Part shown: in pieces, positions 45,201 through 45,724 of the stretch
Numbering within the stretch: the stretch's first letter is position 1
How the letters are laid out: each line of letters opens with the position of its first letter
Assembly: GCA_003142185.1 (NCBI GenBank)
Contig: PLOR01000009.1
Coordinates: forward strand, 133,694 to 179,417
DNA: 45,724 nt
Origin: Bryobacterales bacterium
Lineage (GTDB): Bacteria > Acidobacteriota > Terriglobia > Bryobacterales > Bryobacteraceae
Direction of reading: 5' to 3'
Position numbers and translations under genes: made by a program
Notes under the pieces: model-generated
What the model was told of the DNA's origin: nothing
Databases searched by the model: none
What the model saw: the letters and a program-made list of their open reading frames with translations, nothing else

Positions 45201-45724
45201 GTGCGACCAGCAGCAGCACCGCGACTACCACCAGCGCGGCGGACCTCATCTTCGGCGCTAACCTTGTCCAGGGCGGCACCCTTAGTTCGGGCACCGGCTT
45301 CACCACCCGGCTGCTGACGGTGCCGGATGCCGATATCGCCGAGGACGAGATGGTCACCGCCGTCGGCAGCTACAGCGCCACCGCAAATCTCAATTCCGGG
45401 CAGTGGATCATGCAGATGGTCGCTTTCCGCCTCGTGACATGCTCCGGCGGGGCGCCATCGGCACCAACGAATCTCACGGCGACCGCCACAGGTGTCGGCC
45501 AGATCAACCTGAGCTGGAATCCGTCAATTAGCTGTCCTGGCATAGCGCACTACGTGGTGCAACGTTGCCAGGGGGCCAGTTGTACAAGCTTCGCACAGGT
45601 CGGGACGCCTGCGGGAACGACATTCAGTGACACTGGCCTCGCCAGCAACACCAGCTTCAGCTACCAGGTGCAGGCCGTAGACAACAATTCGAACTCGGGT
45701 CCTTTCTCAAGCGTGGCCAGTGCA
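36230..45724 (+). CDS. Giant secreted IPT/TIG and fibronectin-III repeat protein (3' end outside window)
   Basis: The frame is open for all 3,165 codons to the window edge, so the protein exceeds 3,165 residues. A signal peptide (NNSLVRAGLAQGKTIRL then AVCGIAVLMCWLNPATLSAA) starts it. Domain order by residue: A1 42-246; TIG1-4 253-587; FN3-1 split by B1 (about 595-895); FN3-2 and FN3-3 to about 1087; A2 1092-1297; TIG5-10 1304-1807; A3 1809-2014; TIG11-14 2018-2353; FN3-4 split by B2; FN3-5 and FN3-6 to about 2861; A4 2864-3069; FN3-7 from about 3075. It is probably a surface adhesin or matrix protein. No enzyme motif is visible. The anchor or secretion signal at the C-terminus is not in view. 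Confidence 0.88.
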   Translation, partial: MMNNSLVRAGLAQGKTIRLAVCGIAVLMCWLNPATLSAASTITYVQGNNSDPQASNTSVKVTYTAAQVAGDLNVIAVGWNDSTATVSTVTDTTGNVYTRAVGPTVISGLESQSIYYAKNIAAATAGANSVTVTFSAAAAFPDIRILEYSGADPNNPVDVTAAASGNSATSSSGAVTTTNSTDLLFGANMVQTSTTGPGTGFASRMLTSPDGDIAEDEMVTATGSYSATAPLTSGQWIMQMVAFRTPAGGTGAPTVSSVSPNSGTTAGGTAVTITGTNFATGATVTFGTAAATNVAVVNSTTVAATTPAGSAGAVTVTVTVSGQSGSLASGFTYALAPTVTSVSPNSGSTLGGTAVTITGTNFAAGATVTFGATAATSVVVVSSTSITTTTPAGSAGAVTVTVTVGGQSGSLTSGFTYAVFPTVSSVSPIGGPTAGGTAVTITGTSFATGATVTFGATAATNVVVVSSTSITATSPAGSPGAVTVTVTVSGHSGSLANGFTYTVAPTVTAVSPNSGSTAGGTAVTITGTNFATGATVTVGGAAATSVVVVSGTQITATTPAGSAGAVTVTVTNLGAQSGSLASAFTYVTSGTPSAPTNLTVAAGGPGPTYVSGQGYYNTTSLTTHTTASFNSTGGDLVLLFASSHAGVAFTPSDSLGNTWIPIAGPTSTVLGFDLRSQVWYAPHPTVGAAQTVTMNLSIAQPLVMSIVVVKGSNGSSPINAISLVGSDNGTSSINVISPSITTTGTNDLLVGFVKTNGTETFTAGPGFTLQAATTVLNLTGETELEAAAGTYDATFTLSTGVTWQSVVGAVNNNPNQTTLSWTSSTEAGGTISQYLVERCQGAGCTSFAQIGTSTTTTYNDTGLTASTSYSYRVRAEDTASNLGPYSSVVTAATAAPIPSLPGNLTATVASGTQVNLAWVASSETGGTVSSYLVQRCQGAGCTNFAQVGTSATNTYNDTGLATGNSYSYRVQASDTAGGLSPFSNVVSATPGPSTAPSGLTATAASMVQINLSWTASTSSVGLANYIVQRCQGAGCTNFAQVASFAATTTTYSDTGLAAGTSYSYQVQASDTAGGLSPFSNVATATTLSSATAITYVQGAYTTPQSSVTTASVAFTAAQAAGDLNVVVVGWNNSTATVSSVTDTSHNTYTLAVGPTIQSGVATQSIYFAKNIVAAGAGANSVTVTFSAAAAEPDIRILEYTGADPNNPVDVTAASSGSSATSSSGSATTTNATDLIFGANLVQTTTTGPGTGFTSRMLTSPDGDIAEDEMVTATGSYSATAPLTSGQWITQMVAFRTPSAGSTAPTVSSVSPNTGSTAGGTAVTITGTNFATGATVTFGTAAATNVVVVSATQITATTPAGAAGAVTVTVTVSTKSGSLTNAFTYVIPPTVTSVSPNTGSTGGGTAVTITGTNFATGATVTFGTAAATNVVAVSSTSITATAPAGSAGAVTVTVTVSGVSGSLASGFTYAVIPAVTSVSPNTGSTAGGTAVTITGTNFATGATVTFGAAAATNVVVVSATQITATTPAGSAGALTVTVTVNGQSGSLASGFTYALPPTVTSVSPNTGSTLGGTAVTITGANFAAGATVTFGSTAATSVVVVSSTSITATTPAGSAGAVTVTVTVGGQSGSLATGFTYAAFPTVTSVSPNSGPTAGGTAVTITGTNFATGAAVTFGATAATNVVVVSATQITATTPAGTAGAVTVTVTVNGHSGSLASGFTYSAPPTVTGISPNSGLTAGGTAVTITGTSFATGATVTFGATAATNVVIVSATQITATTPAGSAGAVTVTVTVGGQSGSLAAGYTYVLATMISFVQGNSATPQSSQTSVPVTFTSAQTAGHLNVVVVGWNDSAATVTSVTDTSHNTYTLAVGPTIQSGVAAQSIYYAKNILGAAAGANVVTVTFSVAAGYPDIRVLEYTGADPNAPVDVTAASSGSSATSSSGAVTTTNATDLLFGANLVQTATTGPGTGFTSRLLTVPDADIAEDEMVTAVGSYSATAPINSGQWIMQMVAFRTPTVPPTVTSVSPNSGTNLGGTAVTITGANFAAGATVTVGATAATNVVVVSATQITATTPVGIAGPATVTVTVNQQSGSLASGFTYVLIPTVTSVLPNSGATVGGTAVTITGTNFASGASVTFGGTAATNVAVASATQLTATAPAGTAGAVTVTVTVAGQSGSLASGFTYLIIPTVTSVSPSGGPTAGGTAVTITGTNYAVGATVTFGATAATNVVVVGATQITATAPVGSAGPVTVTVTSGGQSGSLASGYIYTLPPTVTAVSPNNGPTGGETPVTITGTNFATGATVTVGGTAATSVVVVSGTQITATTPAGSAGAATVTVTNLGVPSGSLASAFTYVVTPTAPTGLTVAGGGPGPTYVSGQGYYSDPFLTAHTTAPFDSTGGDLILVFASCHNGVTFTPSDSFGNTWISIAGPTNTAVGSDLRSQVWYAPHPTVGAGQTVTMSVSIAQPLVMSVIVVKGSNTSSPIDAISLIGADNGTNSDNIVSPSLTTTSANDLLVGFVKTYGVEDFTAGLGFTLQSAATVLNLTAETGAAATPGSYDATFTTSVHGSWQSVIGAVTNNPNQTTLSWTASTETGGGTISQYLVERCQGAGCSSFAQIGTSTTTTYNDTGLTASTSYSYRVRAEDTVSVLGPYSSVFTLTTPAQIPSLPGNLTATAASTTQMNLAWVPSTETGGTVGSYLVQRCQGAGCTNFAQIGTSATATYSDTNLSATTSYRYRVQASDTAANLGPFSNLATTTTLGPPTAPANLTAAAASMVQISLNWTASATGVGLANYIVQRCQGTGCTNFVQVASFPAATNAVPPIPVTTYTDTGLAGGTTYSYQIQSSDTNAALSPFSNGATATTLSSATAINYVQGAYSVPQSPQTIVTVGFTAAQAAGDLNVVVVGWSDSTATVSSVTDKSGNTYTLAVGPTIQSGVASQSIYYAQNIAAAAAGANSVTVTFSVAALYPDIRILEYTGADPNNPVDVTAASSGSSATSSSTATTTSAADLIFGANLVQGGTLSSGTGFTTRLLTVPDADIAEDEMVTAVGSYSATANLNSGQWIMQMVAFRLVTCSGGAPSAPTNLTATATGVGQINLSWNPSISCPGIAHYVVQRCQGASCTSFAQVGTPAGTTFSDTGLASNTSFSYQVQAVDNNSNSGPFSSVASA
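36353..36966 (+). repeat. Domain A1 (first copy of a ~200-residue beta-rich domain)
   Basis: This is the first of six related domains (A1, B1, A2, A3, B2, A4). The shared skeleton is ITYVQG, GDLNVIAVGWNDS, VTDTTGNVY, GPT, SIYYAKNI, GANSVTVTFS, ILEYSGADPNNPVDV, TDLLFGAN, GTGFASR, AEDEMVTATGSYSAT and GQWIMQMVAFR. It has the look of a jelly-roll lectin-like fold; I cannot name the family. Confidence 0.7.
36986..37990 (+). repeat. IPT/TIG array 1, four units of ~252 bp
   Basis: Units start at 36986, 37238, 37490 and 37742. The first three are exactly 252 bp (84 codons); the fourth is 249 bp to the linker. Each reads PTVxSVSPNSGxTxGGTAVTITGTNFA then GATVTFG, AATNVVVV, ITATTPAGSAGAVTVTVTV, SGSLASGFTY. 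The fourth unit is distinctive: TVTVGG and a TNLGAQSG insertion. Confidence 0.85.
38012..38911 (+). repeat. FN3-1 with nested domain B1
   Basis: The FN3 first strand PTNLTVAAGG (from 38012) is separated from the rest of the FN3 (TTLSWTSSTEAGG onward, from about 38675) by ~205 residues of domain B1. B1 has the same skeleton as domain A: GGDLVLLFASS, SDSLGNTW, AGPTST, QVWYAPHPTVGAAQTVTMNLS, NDLLVGFV, GPGFTLQ, GTYDATF. B is thus an insertion in an FN3 fold and a divergent relative of A. Confidence 0.65.
38912..39491 (+). repeat. FN3-2 and FN3-3
   Basis: Two FN3 domains (about 38912-39199 and 39200-39491) with the pattern LTATxAS, LSWTAS, YLVQRCQGAGCTNFAQVG, TYNDTGL and SYSYRVQASDTAGGLSPFSN. Each carries the CQGAGC cysteine pair. 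Confidence 0.85.
39503..40120 (+). repeat. Domain A2
   Basis: Second A-type copy. Its C-terminal part (TSPDGDIAEDEMVTATGSYSA, then LTSGQW) matches A1 rather than A3 or A4. Confidence 0.7.
40139..41650 (+). repeat. IPT/TIG array 2, six units of exactly 252 bp
   Basis: Units start at 40139, 40391, 40643, 40895, 41147 and 41399, each 252 bp. None has the distinctive TVTVGG/TNLG fourth-unit sequence of arrays 1 and 3, so this array expanded from internal-type units. Confidence 0.85.
41654..42273 (+). repeat. Domain A3
   Basis: Third A-type copy. It shares the variant TVPDADIAEDEMVTAVGSYSA with A4, and NSGQW in place of TSGQW. Confidence 0.7.
42281..43288 (+). repeat. IPT/TIG array 3, four units of ~252 bp
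   Basis: Units start at 42281, 42533, 42785 and 43037. The last one repeats the distinctive TVTVGG and TNLG features of the last unit in array 1, showing the whole array was copied as a block. Confidence 0.85.
43298..44205 (+). repeat. FN3-4 with nested domain B2
   Basis: Same nested arrangement as at 38012: PTGLTVAGGGPGPTYVSGQGYY opens B2, and the FN3 resumes at NNPNQTTLSWTASTETGG. The DNA of the two copies is nearly identical over long stretches, for example around 38040 and 43330. Confidence 0.65.
44206..44812 (+). repeat. FN3-5 and FN3-6
   Basis: Two FN3 domains matching FN3-2 and FN3-3 in order. FN3-6 has an extra loop (NAVPPIPV, near 44668-44691) absent from FN3-3. Confidence 0.8.
44819..45436 (+). 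repeat. Domain A4
   Basis: Fourth A-type copy, closest to A3 in its C-terminal part. It is followed by VTCSGG rather than by a TIG unit. Confidence 0.7.
45454..45724 (+). repeat. FN3-7, running to the window edge
   Basis: APTNLTATATG, QINLSWNPSISCPGIAHYVVQRCQGASC and SFSYQVQAVDNN mark a seventh FN3. It carries an additional cysteine (SISCPG), and another (VTCSGG) lies just before it; these are not seen in the other copies. Confidence 0.8.

Noticed and set aside
1-45724. CRISPR arrays, tRNA or rRNA genes, insertion sequences, att sites
   Set aside because: I saw no spaced short repeats, clover-leaf patterns, rRNA-like sequence or transposase motifs; the only repeats are protein-domain repeats in the giant gene.

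Overview
The window is GC-rich bacterial DNA carrying a conserved housekeeping edge followed by a very long cell-surface polysaccharide locus. Gene content points to a soil-type Gram-negative such as an Acidobacteriota (Solibacter/Bryobacter-like): a (p)ppGpp synthetase paired with a DUF971 gene, an exopolysaccharide cluster of mixed glycosyltransferases, and a giant secreted IPT/TIG plus fibronectin-III protein with CQGxGC motifs. The taxon is an inference from gene style; there is no rRNA or marker gene here to prove it.

Layout. Positions 1-353 hold no gene I can support. Positions 354-2926 (minus strand) are a DUF971 gene overlapping the end of rel. Positions 3041-4450 are glmU, which makes UDP-GlcNAc and so feeds the neighbouring locus. 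A 411-nt leader (4451-4861) follows, with a strong hairpin after glmU, a nested inverted repeat, and a 12-nt element at 4824-4835 that matches the ops antitermination element of RfaH at 11 of 12 bases. It lies 26 nt upstream of a NusG/RfaH/UpxY-type gene (4862-5446).

From 4862 to 36124 every gene I recognise is on the plus strand, mostly with overlaps or short gaps. In order these are: the NusG paralog; a phosphoglycosyl transferase with a degenerate GGDEF-like N-terminus; a WlbA/WlbB/WlbC-like amino-sugar trio; a GT2, an epimerase, a GT4, an epimerase and a GT2; a Wzy/ligase-type polymerase; a GT2-like protein; a FemAB-like protein; two NodB-type deacetylase-like proteins; a secreted beta-helix protein; two GT2s; a polysaccharide pyruvyl transferase; a visibly AT-richer methyltransferase; a cassette that looks like modified (perhaps C-methyl-branched) sugar synthesis (RmlC-like, DUF4910, SDR, C-methyltransferase, nucleotidyltransferase, PIG-L); a Wzx-type flippase; and an SDR. 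The set reads as a Wzx/Wzy-dependent exopolysaccharide pathway: undecaprenyl-linked initiation, six candidate chain-extending transferases, decoration with acetyl, pyruvyl and methyl groups, flipping and polymerisation. No Wza/Wzb/Wzc export genes are in the window.

From 36230 to the right edge runs one uninterrupted reading frame of 3,165 codons that does not end in the window. It encodes a secreted giant protein built from 14 IPT/TIG repeats of about 252 bp, seven FN3 domains and six copies of a ~200-residue beta-rich domain in two divergent types. One type (B) is nested inside an FN3 domain. A block of about 3.8 kb is duplicated within the gene. It is probably a surface adhesin or matrix protein partnered with the polysaccharide.
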